This document shows, in pieces, positions 39,622-48,889 of a DNA stretch of 63,688 bases. The notes beneath the pieces are model-generated. The model was not told where the DNA came from, did not search any database, and worked only from the letters and a program-made list of their open reading frames with translations. The stretch is from a virus: positions 1 to 63,688 of IMG/VR virus record IMGVR_UViG_3300036846_000403; one strand, 5' to 3'. Position 1 is the first letter of the stretch, and every line of letters begins with the position of its first letter. Position numbers and translations under genes: made by a program.

Positions 39622-39932
39622 TCGTTGAACACGGCCTCGATCTGGTAGTTGTGAAGGTCAGATGAGACCCAGAGCCGGAACTCCTCATCGTCATCAATGA
39701 CCTCCCGCGCCCACGTGTCCCAGTCACCGGCCGCCGCCGCACGCATCGCGGTTGACGACCAGTCCTTGGCGTGCGACACGTGTACGACCTTGCCGTCGAT
39801 CCGGACGGTCGTGGCCTCACCAACGGACTCCTTGCGGAGTGTTTCGTCGATAAGGTCCAGGTCCACGTCGACCGGGATTTCCTGGGGCTCTTCTGCTCCC
39901 TCGCCCCACTCGGTGCTCAGCGGCTCGGTCAC
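39543..39932 (-). CDS. Tail assembly chaperone (short form, 129 aa)
   Basis: GTG 39932 overlaps the tail-tube stop (GTGA). Acidic N-terminus (EWGEGAEEPQEIPVDVDLDL), a strand pair (ATTVRIDGKVVHVSHAKD), helix (STAMRAAAAGDWDTWAREVI) and EFRLWVSSDLHNYQIEAVF. Position directly between tube protein and tape measure is diagnostic of the G-like chaperone, and the slippery heptamer sits in codons 114-115. The last 14 residues (SRKRSGSHPNSRRR-like) after the slip site are probably not conserved. Confidence 0.8.
   Translation of the reverse strand: MTEPLSTEWGEGAEEPQEIPVDVDLDLIDETLRKESVGEATTVRIDGKVVHVSHAKDWSSTAMRAAAAGDWDTWAREVIDDDEEFRLWVSSDLHNYQIEAVFNECGRQSRLNVGKSRKRSGSHPNSRRR
39588..39594 (-). other. 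-1 programmed frameshift heptamer GGGAAAA
   Basis: Read on the minus strand the zero frame is G|GGA|AAA|TCC. A -1 slip re-reads GGG AAA ATC and enters the 39103-39621 frame. This is a canonical X-XXY-YYZ slippery site at the classic gpG/gpGT position. Confidence 0.8.
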
Positions 39933-40669
39933 TGGAAGTACCCCGAAACGTCCTTGCCGTAGTCGATCGTGCGCTGCGCGACGGCCGGCGTTGGGTCGGA
40001 CCCGATGTGGCCGGGATACATCGTGACGGTCATGTCCGTCATGACGATGTCACCCTGCTGGGCCTGATCGTTGCCGCGGGTGGTGATCTTCCCGAACGGC
40101 GCGTACAAGCGCTGCCGCTTGGTACCGTCGATACTGTCGAAAATGAACGAGTAACGGTTGTCGTTCGGCGGGTCCGGAATCACGTACGTGACCTGGGTGG
40201 CCGTTAGCGGAGGAACCACGGGTGTCGCCGGCATGAGTGGCGACGATGCCACAGGGAAGATTGGCACATCGTCGTACAGGGCACGCACGAACGGGTTGAG
40301 CGCCTCCAGGAAGGTACACTGCGCGGTCTTGATGCCGCCTGTGAGGATCGATCGCACGGGCGTCAGGATGCCGGCGGCCGGGATGTCCTTGATGGTCTCG
40401 TCGAGCTTGAAGATGTAGCCGGAGACATCGACCCAGCCAAGGCAGTAGTAGATGCCGGAACCGAGTGTCGTTGGGTCTTCGAAGGCGAGCGGCGGCGAGG
40501 CGTTGTTGGGCTGCCCGACCCACACAACGACATCGCCAGCCGCGTACAGCAGCTCGTCGTCCTTGTAGAGTCCGGTGCCGGGCGTCGGTAGGCCGGAAAG
40601 CGGTACGGGAAGGTCATATGTCGTTGCTGCGCCACGGTTGCTCTTCGTCGTGGTCTTCTCGTCAGCCAT
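39929..40669 (-). CDS. Major tail tube protein (246 aa)
   Basis: ATG 40669 with GGAGGGAACAAA. Pattern of tail-tube proteins: N-terminal flexible part (KTTTKSNRGAATTYDLPVPL), LGWVDVSGYIFKLDETIKDI, GIKTAQCTFLEALNPFVRAL, SFIFDSIDGTKRQRLYAPFG, and QGDIVMTDMTVTMYPG near the end. Lies between the terminator-like protein and the tail chaperones, the usual place. It polymerises into the tail tube. Confidence 0.85.
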   Translation of the reverse strand: MADEKTTTKSNRGAATTYDLPVPLSGLPTPGTGLYKDDELLYAAGDVVVWVGQPNNASPPLAFEDPTTLGSGIYYCLGWVDVSGYIFKLDETIKDIPAAGILTPVRSILTGGIKTAQCTFLEALNPFVRALYDDVPIFPVASSPLMPATPVVPPLTATQVTYVIPDPPNDNRYSFIFDSIDGTKRQRLYAPFGKITTRGNDQAQQGDIVMTDMTVTMYPGHIGSDPTPAVAQRTIDYGKDVSGYFQ

Positions 40670-40680
40670 TTTGTTCCCTC

Positions 40681-41094
40681 CTAGGAACGTACTCTGAGTT
40701 CAAAAGTTGCGGCAAACCGCACGAAATTCTGATTTACCTCCGGAAGTTCTCGTGGACCTTGTACAGTAGTAACGCGCTGAATAACCCCCACTACATTCTG
40801 ATTAGCGTCCAGGACTACCGCGCTCATTAGCGACAGCATCTGGGACTGGATCGTGCGAGCAGCAAGAGACACATTTCCTGTTTGTGCCTTAGGGCCAAAT
40901 ACATCAACATCAACAACAGGACTATCAATAAGGATGTTCTGATTCGTACCGGACGTACGCTTGATACGAACAGTAATTTTGGTCGGGTCTCCGGACGGCA
41001 GCTTTGTCCCGATACGCATGCCAGGATTAAGCGGCACGAGAACGTACATGAGCATAACTTCTACGTCAGGGAAGATGCTAACGGTGCTCATCAT
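40681..41094 (-). CDS. Tail terminator-like protein (137 aa)
   Basis: ATG 41094 overlaps the stop of the preceding gene (ATGA). A beta-alpha-beta pattern (VSIFPDVEVMLMYVLVPLN, ITVRIKRTSGTNQNILIDSP, AARTIQSQMLSLMSAVVLDA, ATFELRVRS) and its place between the gp10-like protein and the tube match tail terminator/completion proteins that cap the tube. Confidence 0.75.
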   Translation of the reverse strand: MMSTVSIFPDVEVMLMYVLVPLNPGMRIGTKLPSGDPTKITVRIKRTSGTNQNILIDSPVVDVDVFGPKAQTGNVSLAARTIQSQMLSLMSAVVLDANQNVVGVIQRVTTVQGPRELPEVNQNFVRFAATFELRVRS

Positions 41095-41537
41095 TCACCT
41101 GCCAGCGGGCCGAACGCCGCACGCTTCAGAATATGGAATGGTTCCCGGCCTCGGTGTCCAAATTCAACGTACATAGCGCTCGGCGCGTCATTGTACAGTA
41201 TAGCTTCCGCCCGGTCATTAGTGGCACCGCCATTACGATGCGACCGAACCTCAAAGCCATTGATGTAATGCTTCCGACCGGCCCGCCAGGAAGCCTCGCC
41301 GCCAAACGACAGCTTCCCGCCATAGATCTCGGCCAGGGCTAGATCCTCGGCACGATGCTTGATATCATTGGCGACCTTGAGCATCGCCCGGCGCATCTCG
41401 TCCGAATTAAGCAGCTCACCGATTCCAGGGCTGTACCGCATAAACGTGCCGGCAGGCTGGAAGTGTTGCTCGATCTCAAATTCAGACATAGGGTCAGGAC
41501 GACTCGACTGAATCTCGTGCGTCCACATCTCGCTCAT
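41091..41537 (-). CDS. HK97 gp10-like head-tail/tail completion protein (148 aa)
   Basis: ATG 41537 overlaps the preceding gene. The C-terminal AEAILYNDAPSAMYVEFGHR then REPFHILKRAAF is typical of HK97 gp10 family proteins (conserved A-x-Y-x-E-F/Y-G-T/H). The N-terminal helix (DEMRRAMLKVANDIKHRAED) also fits. Acts at the head-tail interface. Confidence 0.8.
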   Translation of the reverse strand: MSEMWTHEIQSSRPDPMSEFEIEQHFQPAGTFMRYSPGIGELLNSDEMRRAMLKVANDIKHRAEDLALAEIYGGKLSFGGEASWRAGRKHYINGFEVRSHRNGGATNDRAEAILYNDAPSAMYVEFGHRGREPFHILKRAAFGPLAGE

Positions 41538-41887
41538 GTCGTCACACCCGTAATCTTAGTAGCGCTGATACGTATCGGGGAAACCCTGCCAGAGAACGGA
41601 GATGACCAGATATCAGGAGATCCGTTAACCTCATACGTATCCCCATTGAACTCGATAGCATCAAGCACAGATACGTCCGTGCCATAAGGCATGTAGAACG
41701 TCTCACTCTGCGTCGACTGATCGGCAAAAGAAACATTCTCACTACTTCCGGCCGGCACGAACACGACATTTGGCACAGTAGCACGGGTAACGGACATGAT
41801 GTCATTCCCGTACTCGTCAACCTGGCCAGAAGGGGCGCGATGTACCAGGACGACAGCAATGCTGAACGTGAAGACTGGACTAGTCAT
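41534..41887 (-). CDS. Head-tail stopper-like protein (117 aa)
   Basis: ATG 41887 with GGTGAGGCT. All-beta small barrel pattern (FTFSIAVVLVHRAPSGQVDE, VVFVPAGSSENVSF, YGTDVSVLDAIEFNGDTYEV, GRVSPIRISATKITGV) as in gp16/HK97 gp9-like stoppers. Order adaptor, stopper, gp10-like, terminator is canonical. Confidence 0.72.
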   Translation of the reverse strand: MTSPVFTFSIAVVLVHRAPSGQVDEYGNDIMSVTRATVPNVVFVPAGSSENVSFADQSTQSETFYMPYGTDVSVLDAIEFNGDTYEVNGSPDIWSSPFSGRVSPIRISATKITGVTT

Positions 41888-42531
41888 AGCCTCACCTTCA
41901 ACGTTCCGAAGCCCTGCCGGTAATCCGAAAGCGCCGTCTTCATACCGGCGTCGACCAGCGCAGCATTAAGACCCGCGCCGCTCGTGCGCCGCATCGAGTA
42001 GGAGTAAGCCCCCACGCTCTCACTCATCAACGTCGCGGACATGGTCGGTGTCGCTAGCTCGGACGTGATCGCGGTACACAGTACTGACACGACGTCGCCG
42101 GGAACGTCAAGGAACCCGTGCGACCCGGTTATCGTGAAGGTGCCACCCCACCAGAATGTCTCCTCATACCACATCTCCGGCAGATTGATAATTCCGGAGT
42201 AGGCCGGGTTGAAGACTGTGATCTTGTCGACCTTGTCGAAGTGGTACCAGGTAACCGGGATGTCGGGGATTCCCGGCGTACCGGAGAGCGCGAGAACCCC
42301 GTCAATCGACGCGATCGGCCTCCACGAGAACAGGCGCATGATGCCGCCGTCGGCCGTCGTGGTTATCGTGTCCGTGTCATGGTACATGAAGTCACGCCGG
42401 CAGTACCGGCGCAGGATTGCCGAGCCGTCCTGTAGAAGAGCATCGACACGTGCAGCCTCGACCTGGTTAAGGCTGCGGCCTAGCCTCGCCGCGATATCGT
42501 CTGGCGAGGCGAGGCTAGGCAGCTGCGACAT
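41884..42531 (-). CDS. Head-tail adaptor (gp6-like, 215 aa)
   Basis: ATG 42531 with GAGGAG. N-terminal helices (ASPDDIAARLGRSLNQVEAA, RVDALLQDGSAILRRYCRRD) match the gp6/gp15 connector ring family (start often xDDLxARLGR); beta middle (WRPIASIDGVLALSGTPGIP) and C-terminal helix follow. Forms the ring below the portal. Slightly longer than average. Confidence 0.8.
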   Translation of the reverse strand: MSQLPSLASPDDIAARLGRSLNQVEAARVDALLQDGSAILRRYCRRDFMYHDTDTITTTADGGIMRLFSWRPIASIDGVLALSGTPGIPDIPVTWYHFDKVDKITVFNPAYSGIINLPEMWYEETFWWGGTFTITGSHGFLDVPGDVVSVLCTAITSELATPTMSATLMSESVGAYSYSMRRTSGAGLNAALVDAGMKTALSDYRQGFGTLKVRL

Positions 42532-42533
42532 TG

Positions 42534-43853
42534 TTACTCCTCACCCTCCTGCTGGCCACGCTGCTGACGACGGGTCGGCCGCTGCTCGTGGCGCGGCTCC
42601 TGGTCGTTCCCGGCCTGCTTCTGGCTTCGCTGGGCGGCCCGCTGCTGGTGGCGCTCGGCCGTCTCACGGACCTGGTCGGCCGTCTGACGTTCCTCGACCG
42701 GCCCGGCAACGCCCTCATCGTACAGACTCGGGCGGTCCCCTTCGACAGCAGCGAACTGGTTCTCACGGGCATCCTCTTCCCACTGAGAGCCCTGGTGGAT
42801 CTCGGCCACCGCGTTGCCGTCGCCCGTTGATAGCAGCGTACCACCAGGGTACGTGCCGATGACGTTGATCGGGCCAGTCGCCGGAACCGCAGTGCCGGTA
42901 CCAAGCACCGCGCCGAACGGCCAGCGGGCCGTCATGCCGACGCCGGGCTTCATGATGGTGACCGGGTTGACGGTCGCGTAGGCGAGGCGCATGGTCATGC
43001 GCATCGCCACGGCGTCCTGCTGCATGAGGTTGAGGATGACCTTGCCGGTGTCATCCGAGATGACGCCCTCGGTGAACATCTTGAAGGTGATGTCCTGGCG
43101 CATGCCAATGATCGCCTTCTTGAAGTCGCCCGCGAGGATGAGCGCGCCGGCAGTGGGGGCCGGCACCTGCCAGGAACCGTTCTCGATCTCGGTAATGTTG
43201 TAGCCGTACAGCTTGCCGCCGGGCGTGCCGGACATATCCGGCTGGAAGACCGGGATGCCCTGCGACGAACGGATTCCGGCCAGCTTCCACGCCATGCCGG
43301 GCATTCCGGCGAAGCCGCTAACGCTGTAGCCCGACTGAGCCATCATCATGCCCAGCTCGGTGACGTCCTGACCGAGGTCGACGCCGGTGCCCTCGACCAC
43401 GACCTGCCCGGACTTGCCCGCGCCGGTGTAGACCGCCTCGCCCCAGGTTGTCGGCTTGTTGATGCCCCAGAGTACGGCCGCGTCGATAAGCGCGCCGACC
43501 GCCTCTGTGATCCGTGGCTGAACCTGCGACCACAGCGGCACGTCCGCGTCGTCTAGGTACGCGATCGGGATTGGCACGATACAGGCCAGTTCCTCGACGA
43601 CCATGATGACGTTCTTCCACGCCATCTGCGAGGTCTGCTTCATGCCGGTGTCGCCGCCGACCCAGTACGCCATGGGCAGCACGTCGAGCACTGGCATGCG
43701 CTGGGTCTTGGATGACAGGGTCGTCCTGTTCATGAGTTGGAGAGCAGCCGACGACTTCGGTGCCTCCTGGATGATGGCCGTCGCCAAAGGCTGCGGCACG
43801 AGGGGATCGGGGGTGCCCGAACTACGGACAATCCCTTCATTGTACACTCCCAC
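42534..43853 (-). CDS. HK97-fold major capsid protein with charged C-terminal extension (439 aa)
   Basis: GTG 43853 with AAGGAAGG. The HK97 pattern is clear: SSAALQLMNRTTLSSKTQRM, PVLDVLPMAYWVGGDTGMKQ, AWKNVIMVVEELACIVPIPI, VGALIDAAVLWGINKP and VILNLMQQDAVAMRMTMRLA. After residue about 360 comes an unusual tail of some 75 residues rich in Gln, Arg and Glu (QVRETAERHQQRAAQRSQK, RPTRRQQRGQQEGEE), likely disordered. It could contact DNA, the scaffold or the exterior. Confidence 0.9.
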   Translation of the reverse strand: MGVYNEGIVRSSGTPDPLVPQPLATAIIQEAPKSSAALQLMNRTTLSSKTQRMPVLDVLPMAYWVGGDTGMKQTSQMAWKNVIMVVEELACIVPIPIAYLDDADVPLWSQVQPRITEAVGALIDAAVLWGINKPTTWGEAVYTGAGKSGQVVVEGTGVDLGQDVTELGMMMAQSGYSVSGFAGMPGMAWKLAGIRSSQGIPVFQPDMSGTPGGKLYGYNITEIENGSWQVPAPTAGALILAGDFKKAIIGMRQDITFKMFTEGVISDDTGKVILNLMQQDAVAMRMTMRLAYATVNPVTIMKPGVGMTARWPFGAVLGTGTAVPATGPINVIGTYPGGTLLSTGDGNAVAEIHQGSQWEEDARENQFAAVEGDRPSLYDEGVAGPVEERQTADQVRETAERHQQRAAQRSQKQAGNDQEPRHEQRPTRRQQRGQQEGEE

Positions 43854-43868
43854 GGAAGACCTTCCTTG

Positions 43869-44477
43869 TTACTGTCCGAGCAGCTGTCGGAACCATTGCT
43901 CTTGGGATGCTGGCGCCGTGCCGGCGGGGGCTGATCCAGCCCGCATAGATTCAACCGGCCGTGCGGCCGATGTCTGCTGACCCTGATTGCCATTGCCGTT
44001 GCGGCCGGCATTCAAGTCCGCCATGAGCTGGTCCGCTATCGCCTGAGCGGTCTCTTCTATCACGCTGGCGAGTAGCTCTGCTCGCTCATTGATTTCCTCT
44101 TCCGTGCCGGAGCCAAGGAAATCGATGAGGTCGACCGGGAGGTCGTGTGTAGCCGCAGCCATCATGCGGGCGTGCATGTTGCGTGCCTCATCCCGCTCGT
44201 GTTCCGCTTCGGCCAGTGCAGCCCGAGCCTTCTCGACGTCGGACATATTCGCATCTTCAATTGTCTTCAACCGCGCAGCCGCAGCCGCGTTCTCCCTGGC
44301 GCGCTTCTCATGTTTCCGCGCCATGTCCTTCCACTTGCGCAGTTCATCGGCCTGATCCGGTTGCGTCTCTTCCGCTTCCGTACCCTGCGCACCTTCCTGC
44401 GACTCTACTTCAGCGCCCTCGCCCGTTCCGGGCACAGCACCATTCGCCATACCGGCGTCAGCTGCATCAGCACTCAT
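43869..44477 (-). CDS. Capsid scaffold protein (202 aa)
   Basis: ATG 44477, directly upstream of the capsid gene. Acidic, low-complexity N-terminus (GEGAEVESQEGAQGTEAEET), a long coiled coil (ELRKWKDMARKHEKRAREN, VEKARAALAEAEHERDEARN), and a C-terminal part with QEQWFRQLLGQ, the usual capsid-binding end. Composition and position are typical of scaffolds. Confidence 0.85.
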   Translation of the reverse strand: MSADAADAGMANGAVPGTGEGAEVESQEGAQGTEAEETQPDQADELRKWKDMARKHEKRARENAAAAARLKTIEDANMSDVEKARAALAEAEHERDEARNMHARMMAAATHDLPVDLIDFLGSGTEEEINERAELLASVIEETAQAIADQLMADLNAGRNGNGNQGQQTSAARPVESMRAGSAPAGTAPASQEQWFRQLLGQ

Positions 44478-44485
44478 GTCATCCC

Positions 44486-47302
44486 CTATTTCTGTACCAC
44501 AGTAACGTTTACTTCACCGTTGCTTAGTTGTCCAGCATTTGCCGTGCCGTTATACCAGTAAGCAAATTGCACCGTATGCACACCAGGAGCCAATCCCAGG
44601 AAAGCCCATGTTCCGCCTACGTTCCCACTAGCGCCGCCTCCTGACGTCTGCGCCATAATTCCGTAAGGGCAAGCAGTCTGGGCCACGCCATCCAGAAGAA
44701 TTGCTCCCTGTAGAATAGCATTCACAGCCGTATTCGATATCTGTATCCGCCCAACCATAAGAGCCACTACAGATATATCAGCACCCGCTCCAGCGACGGT
44801 GAATGTAATAGTGCCGCCATAAGCATGCCACAGCGAGTCATTTGCGGTATTAGCCCAGGCGATAGGGAATGTAATGTTATACAGCACTGTTGACCCTACA
44901 GCAGGTGCCGCAGGGTACCACAACGAGGTACGAGTGCTCCAAATATACTGACAGCTAGTCCCCGCGCCAACCGAGTTAGCCGACCCATTCGCTACGTTCG
45001 AGCCCGAGGCAGCAAAGGTGATTGACCCGGTACCTTCATTAATGATGGTTATCTCCTGGCCATCAATAGTACCAGGAGCCATAATGACACCGGTGACAGC
45101 TGCGCCATTAAACCGCGCCGAGGCAACATTCACCGTAGCGATCGTTCCGCCACTACCAGGAACTATAGCGCCCGCCGAGCTAGGCGTAAGAACAAGGCCA
45201 GTTGATACAGCAACAGTCGAGAAGTTTGAAAGCGGATCGCCGTTATTGCCTGATGAGTACGTCGGACGAGTACCGTATGCGGTCCCGCCGGCAAACATAC
45301 AACCAGTAACAATTGTTTGAGCAGCAGTCGTGAATGTACAGGATGCAGTAACGGCTCCAGCTACACCAGGATTGACGCCTGTGGCAAATGTACAAGCGGA
45401 AACAAGGAACCTGCCCGTACCCGAGTAACACAAGTCATAGTAAGCCCCGGCCGTACGGGCGTTGTTATAGAAGTAGCAGTTTACGATGCTGATCTGTCCT
45501 AGGCCGACAGAACCGTTAATGAACACACCATGGAACTGACACCAGGCAAACGTACAGTTAACAAAACTGACTCTTACCCCAGCCGTGATCCATGCGCCGT
45601 AATTGCCGCCATTCATAAACGTATTTGAGATGTAGACATCTGATGCGTTATTGCCGCTAGTCGGCTGTATGATAAGAGCTGCGGTGGCGCTGGCCCCAGC
45701 ATATGGCCCAAGTATACAGTTGTCGATGTAAACAAGTCCACACACACCACTCAGCACGATACAAGCGCCCTGAGGTCCATTAACTACAGCATTGTCGACT
45801 ACGACAACATTCGTATCCTGCAAGTTAATAGCAGGCGATGACATCGGGTTATCAAATATACAGTCGGTAATGTACGAGTAAACTGCGGTATTCGTCCCGA
45901 CCAAACCCTGGACATTGATACCGCCCTTACCGTACGTGAGATGGTATCCCCGGATCCATCCCCAGGTACTAGCAGAGGTAGCATCAGTTATGATGTTGAT
46001 CCCGTAACCGTTTTGATATACAGTCTCGACATTATCACAATGGAAGTCCGGAGAATGCGCAACCAGAATGCAATCAGCAACCGGATTATTGCTCCACGTT
46101 CCATTAGCGAACTGAACAATAAGATCATTCACAGAATTCCGACTACCAGCAGCAATGCTGATAACTGCCGCACCAGAAAACGCAGCAGTCACCATAAGCC
46201 TTGTTGCTCCAGAGCCATCTCCCTGAATTGTAATGCCGACGGGATTAGCGGGAGTAGTAAGTGGTGCTGATATCTTGTAGTAACCATACGGGATGTAAAC
46301 AACACCGCCATACCCCGTCGCACCAGCAGCATTGATCGCATTCTGGATCGCCGCCGTCGCATCTCGATTGTTAGTGTTATCCGCGCCGAACATCGTCCTG
46401 GCATTGAACCACGGAACCCCTTGCTGAGCCGGAGTACTGCTGTGACCAATCTGGATGTTGTCAAAGTAGCAAGATCCCGTCTCACTTTCAAGCCCAATAA
46501 AGGCACCCATTGACGGTACCGTACCGCCAAGGTTGCCACTATAAATCTGGACTCCATCAATCTTCAGCGTGGCTAGGTTTGGACCTATATCGACCGTCAC
46601 TGTGTGCCATGCAGCAGAAGTAACTGGACCACTACTGCCCATATATCCAGCAGTGAAATTTCCCCAGGAAGTAGTTGTAATAATTCCACAGTTTGTTCCG
46701 GCCCGGCTATCAACACGAACCATATAGCCCGCGCCGAGCGCATTACACCCGAAGTAGAAATCGCACAGAAGGTTCACGGGAATATAGCAGTCGAACTGGT
46801 AATGCGTCTGCGCCCCGATATTCCGTGTAACAACTACGCCGTTCGGCACGATGTAGGAGTTGCCCGGATTCCCTTGAGCCCCGGACACAGCAAATCCAGC
46901 GCTTCCCGCTCCATAAGACCAGGCCGCAGCACTATCGGAAATATCAACTGCTTGTGCCGCTGGCGGCCCGGCCGATCCAGTAGCGCCCGTCGGCCCGGCC
47001 GGTCCAGTAGCACCTTGTGGACCAGTAGCACCTACCGGACCTTGTACGCCCTGTACACCTTGCGGACCCTGCGCTCCTGTCGCACCTATCGGACCCTGTG
47101 GACCAACCGGACCTTGAGGGCCCACAGGGCCTTGTGGACCCTGTGGACCCGTCGGGCCCTGCGGACCGGCCGTGTACGCGACGGCTTTAGCCTGCCCGAG
47201 CATTACCGCTTTCGTGATCGGCTGCTGCTGCCAGGTAGCCTTAGCAGTCAACACGACCGGCGTCTTGGCCGCAACCTTGTATGGCTCGTAAGGAGACGTC
47301 AC
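44486..47302 (-). CDS. Collagen-like, beta-helix tail spike/fibre (938 aa)
   Basis: GTG 47302 overlaps the previous stop. Residues 1-45 form an N-terminal attachment region, about 46-116 are Gly-x-y collagen repeats ([19 protein letters not shown]), then a lectin-like sandwich (about 120-300, [18 protein letters not shown]), and from about 310 a pectate-lyase_3/right-handed beta-helix segment beginning [20 protein letters not shown] and [18 protein letters not shown]-terminal beta domains complete it. It probably binds or degrades surface glycans. Its place inside the head module is unusual. Confidence 0.85.
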   Translation of the reverse strand: MTSPYEPYKVAAKTPVVLTAKATWQQQPITKAVMLGQAKAVAYTAGPQGPTGPQGPQGPVGPQGPVGPQGPIGATGAQGPQGVQGVQGPVGATGPQGATGPAGPTGATGSAGPPAAQAVDISDSAAAWSYGAGSAGFAVSGAQGNPGNSYIVPNGVVVTRNIGAQTHYQFDCYIPVNLLCDFYFGCNALGAGYMVRVDSRAGTNCGIITTTSWGNFTAGYMGSSGPVTSAAWHTVTVDIGPNLATLKIDGVQIYSGNLGGTVPSMGAFIGLESETGSCYFDNIQIGHSSTPAQQGVPWFNARTMFGADNTNNRDATAAIQNAINAAGATGYGGVVYIPYGYYKISAPLTTPANPVGITIQGDGSGATRLMVTAAFSGAAVISIAAGSRNSVNDLIVQFANGTWSNNPVADCILVAHSPDFHCDNVETVYQNGYGINIITDATSASTWGWIRGYHLTYGKGGINVQGLVGTNTAVYSYITDCIFDNPMSSPAINLQDTNVVVVDNAVVNGPQGACIVLSGVCGLVYIDNCILGPYAGASATAALIIQPTSGNNASDVYISNTFMNGGNYGAWITAGVRVSFVNCTFAWCQFHGVFINGSVGLGQISIVNCYFYNNARTAGAYYDLCYSGTGRFLVSACTFATGVNPGVAGAVTASCTFTTAAQTIVTGCMFAGGTAYGTRPTYSSGNNGDPLSNFSTVAVSTGLVLTPSSAGAIVPGSGGTIATVNVASARFNGAAVTGVIMAPGTIDGQEITIINEGTGSITFAASGSNVANGSANSVGAGTSCQYIWSTRTSLWYPAAPAVGSTVLYNITFPIAWANTANDSLWHAYGGTITFTVAGAGADISVVALMVGRIQISNTAVNAILQGAILLDGVAQTACPYGIMAQTSGGGASGNVGGTWAFLGLAPGVHTVQFAYWYNGTANAGQLSNGEVNVTVVQK

Positions 47303-47769
47303 TGTGTCACCTGCGGATTACACGTAACAGTACCCGCAGCAATCGTCGTAATCGAGGGTGACGAAAGCTGGATGTCCCACGCCGCATGCTGTGGTAGGTA
47401 CGCCGAGTCAGCAGCCGCGACGTGGAGGTGGAGCAGGTTGTGAGTTGTAGCATCTACGGTCACAGTGAGAACCGCAAGAGTGTTAGGGTCGTCAGGAGCC
47501 GGGCGGATCTGACTCATAGGTGCTGCGTTAGTACAGTCAACCGGATTGTTGTTAGGGTCCGTCACCGTCAAGTCGAGGTAGAAGTCATCACCCTGGTAGA
47601 AGGTCAAGTTGATAGGTGTTGGCAGTACGACGACCTCTTGTACTGGAGCGGAAGCAAACTGAACAGGCGGGGCAGCAGGAGCAGCAGAAAGCCGAGGCGG
47701 CCTGGTACCGCGTGTTCTCACTTGAGCCATCATCTCATCAATGACGCCCTCAGGCTCTGGCTCGCCCAT
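47299..47769 (-). CDS. Virion protein with BppU-N-like domain (156 aa)
   Basis: ATG 47769 with GGAGGGG, first gene behind the promoter at 47801-47829. The second half ([58 protein letters not shown]) resembles the N-terminal beta domain of baseplate upper proteins that anchor fibres. It is coupled to the spike gene and so may be its adaptor. Confidence 0.65.
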   Translation of the reverse strand: MGEPEPEGVIDEMMAQVRTRGTRPPRLSAAPAAPPVQFASAPVQEVVVLPTPINLTFYQGDDFYLDLTVTDPNNNPVDCTNAAPMSQIRPAPDDPNTLAVLTVTVDATTHNLLHLHVAAADSAYLPQHAAWDIQLSSPSITTIAAGTVTCNPQVTQ

Positions 47770-47800
47770 CGAACCCCTCCATCCAACAGTCCTACGCAGG

Positions 47801-47829
47801 ATTATACCGGAAAAACGCCCCGGCGTCTA
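47801..47829 (-). promoter_or_regulatory. Class A promoter for the capsid/tail transcript
   Basis: On the minus strand: -35 TAGACG (47829-47824), 17-nt spacer, perfect -10 TATAAT (47806-47801). The spacer itself contains ACGCCGGGGCGT followed by TTTT, a mini-terminator for the gene ending at 47838. A terminator and promoter are thus superimposed. Confidence 0.75.
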
Positions 47830-47837
47830 GTCCCTTT

Positions 47838-48083
47838 TCACTTGATTTTTCTAAGCGCCTCTTCACCAGGCGCGTGGCCCGGCCAGCCACCGGTAGCATG
47901 CTTATGGATATTGGCGCAGAGCCCCTTGACCATCCCCGGCGAGACATACTTCGACAGCGTTGTGACGCAAGCGTCAAAGTCCCCAGGAACTCCCCAGTGA
48001 AGCTTGGCCGCGCCCTTCCCCTCGGTCCAGTACCGAAGTAGCTGCTGCGGCATATTGGTGTGCTCCGGAGGATCGGTCGCCAT
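47838..48083 (-). CDS. Hypothetical virion-associated protein (81 aa)
   Basis: ATG 48083 with GGAGG; GTG 48086 is in frame. The motif HWGVPGDFDACVTTLSKYVS then KGLCANIHKHATGGWPG recurs in many phage head-region proteins (WGxPGDFxxCxxxL...CANxHK..xGxxPG), often fused to MuF-like proteins. Two Cys and two His may bind zinc. Exact role unknown. Confidence 0.7.
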   Translation of the reverse strand: MATDPPEHTNMPQQLLRYWTEGKGAAKLHWGVPGDFDACVTTLSKYVSPGMVKGLCANIHKHATGGWPGHAPGEEALRKIK

Positions 48084-48451
48084 CACACAGCCTCCACCAT
48101 CAGAGTTCCGTACCCGATAGTAGTTCTGCTATTGTCGGAGCCTACAAAGTCGATTCTCCACCAGAACGCCCCGGCCGACGTGTTGTCACCATCATCAATG
48201 ATGAACCTCGACATACAGGCGCCCAGATTGTCCGGGTCATCCACGACCGGGCTCGCATACACGGTCGTTGATGGGTCCGTGTCCGAAGTTTTCCTATCGG
48301 CTTTATAGTAAAACTCCGATTGCGCCCCAGTGCCGTCCGAGACGCCAGGGTACCGTACAATGACCGTGACATCATTGTTGCACGGGAAGTACAGGACCTG
48401 AGCCGTTACCGGCTCATCCATAGAGACAATGCCGTCAATCGCTACGGTCAT
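48083..48451 (-). CDS. Beta-sandwich virion-like protein (122 aa)
   Basis: ATG 48451 with AGGAGGGG. All-beta pattern (TAQVLYFPCNNDVTVIVRYP, SEFYYKADRKTSDTDPSTTV, FWWRIDFVGSDNSRTTIGYG) like BppU-N/fibre-adaptor domains, similar in style to 47299-47769. Possibly a capsid decoration or fibre anchor. Confidence 0.65.
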   Translation of the reverse strand: MTVAIDGIVSMDEPVTAQVLYFPCNNDVTVIVRYPGVSDGTGAQSEFYYKADRKTSDTDPSTTVYASPVVDDPDNLGACMSRFIIDDGDNTSAGAFWWRIDFVGSDNSRTTIGYGTLMVEAV

Positions 48452-48602
48452 AGTCCCACCCCTCCTGGATCGTGACCGGATCTACCGGAACAAGCCCGAG
48501 CCCCGGAACCTCTGCTATTGGCCATCCAGAGTCCTCATCGATATCGAGTATCTGGATGTGTGTGCCGTTCCGCAGCAAGGCAGACGTACACCGGGGAGTC
48601 AC
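48435..48602 (-). CDS. Small hypothetical protein (55 aa)
   Basis: GTG 48602 overlaps the preceding stop (GTGA), and the gene overlaps the next by 17 nt. A beta-rich short chain (LLRNGTHIQILDIDEDSGWP, GLGLVPVDPVTIQEGW) compatible with a small barrel. Identified by coupling and composition. Function unknown. Confidence 0.6.
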   Translation of the reverse strand: MTPRCTSALLRNGTHIQILDIDEDSGWPIAEVPGLGLVPVDPVTIQEGWDYDRSD

Positions 48603-48889
48603 TTACCGCCACCTTTCTTCCAGGAGTCCGGGATGTCTGAATGCCATCCCTTTTTCTTGGCTACTTTCTTAATGTAGGCACGGACCTTGTTGTGCTCGGC
48701 CGGTGTGTTCGGCTTCGCCCGGCCGACCGCCTTGACCGCCGACGCCAGCGAGTTCGGCCCGGTACGCGCCTGGATCGGGAAGCGCGGCGCGTTAGACTGG
48801 TTGGACTTCGACGGGGGCATCGCCTGCCCCTTGGCCTGTAGGCGCTGTCTGAGCTTCTGGCTCGCCACCGCTGTTCCCTTTGCTGCCAT
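48599..48889 (-). CDS. Basic small head-region protein (96 aa)
   Basis: ATG 48889 with CTGGAG; it overlaps the MuF-like gene by 98 nt in another frame. Basic N-terminus (SQKLRQRLQAKGQAMPPSK) and a C-terminal helix pair (PAEHNKVRAYIKKVAKKKGW, HSDIPDSWKKGG) of a type found next to MuF proteins in actinophages. DNA or RNA contact inside the head is plausible. Confidence 0.65.
   Translation of the reverse strand: MAAKGTAVASQKLRQRLQAKGQAMPPSKSNQSNAPRFPIQARTGPNSLASAVKAVGRAKPNTPAEHNKVRAYIKKVAKKKGWHSDIPDSWKKGGGK

Noticed and set aside
46604-47443. Rightward frame of 279 codons opposite the tail spike
   Set aside because: Shadow of the collagen-like repeats (Arg/Ser/Thr-rich); contradicts late-region direction.
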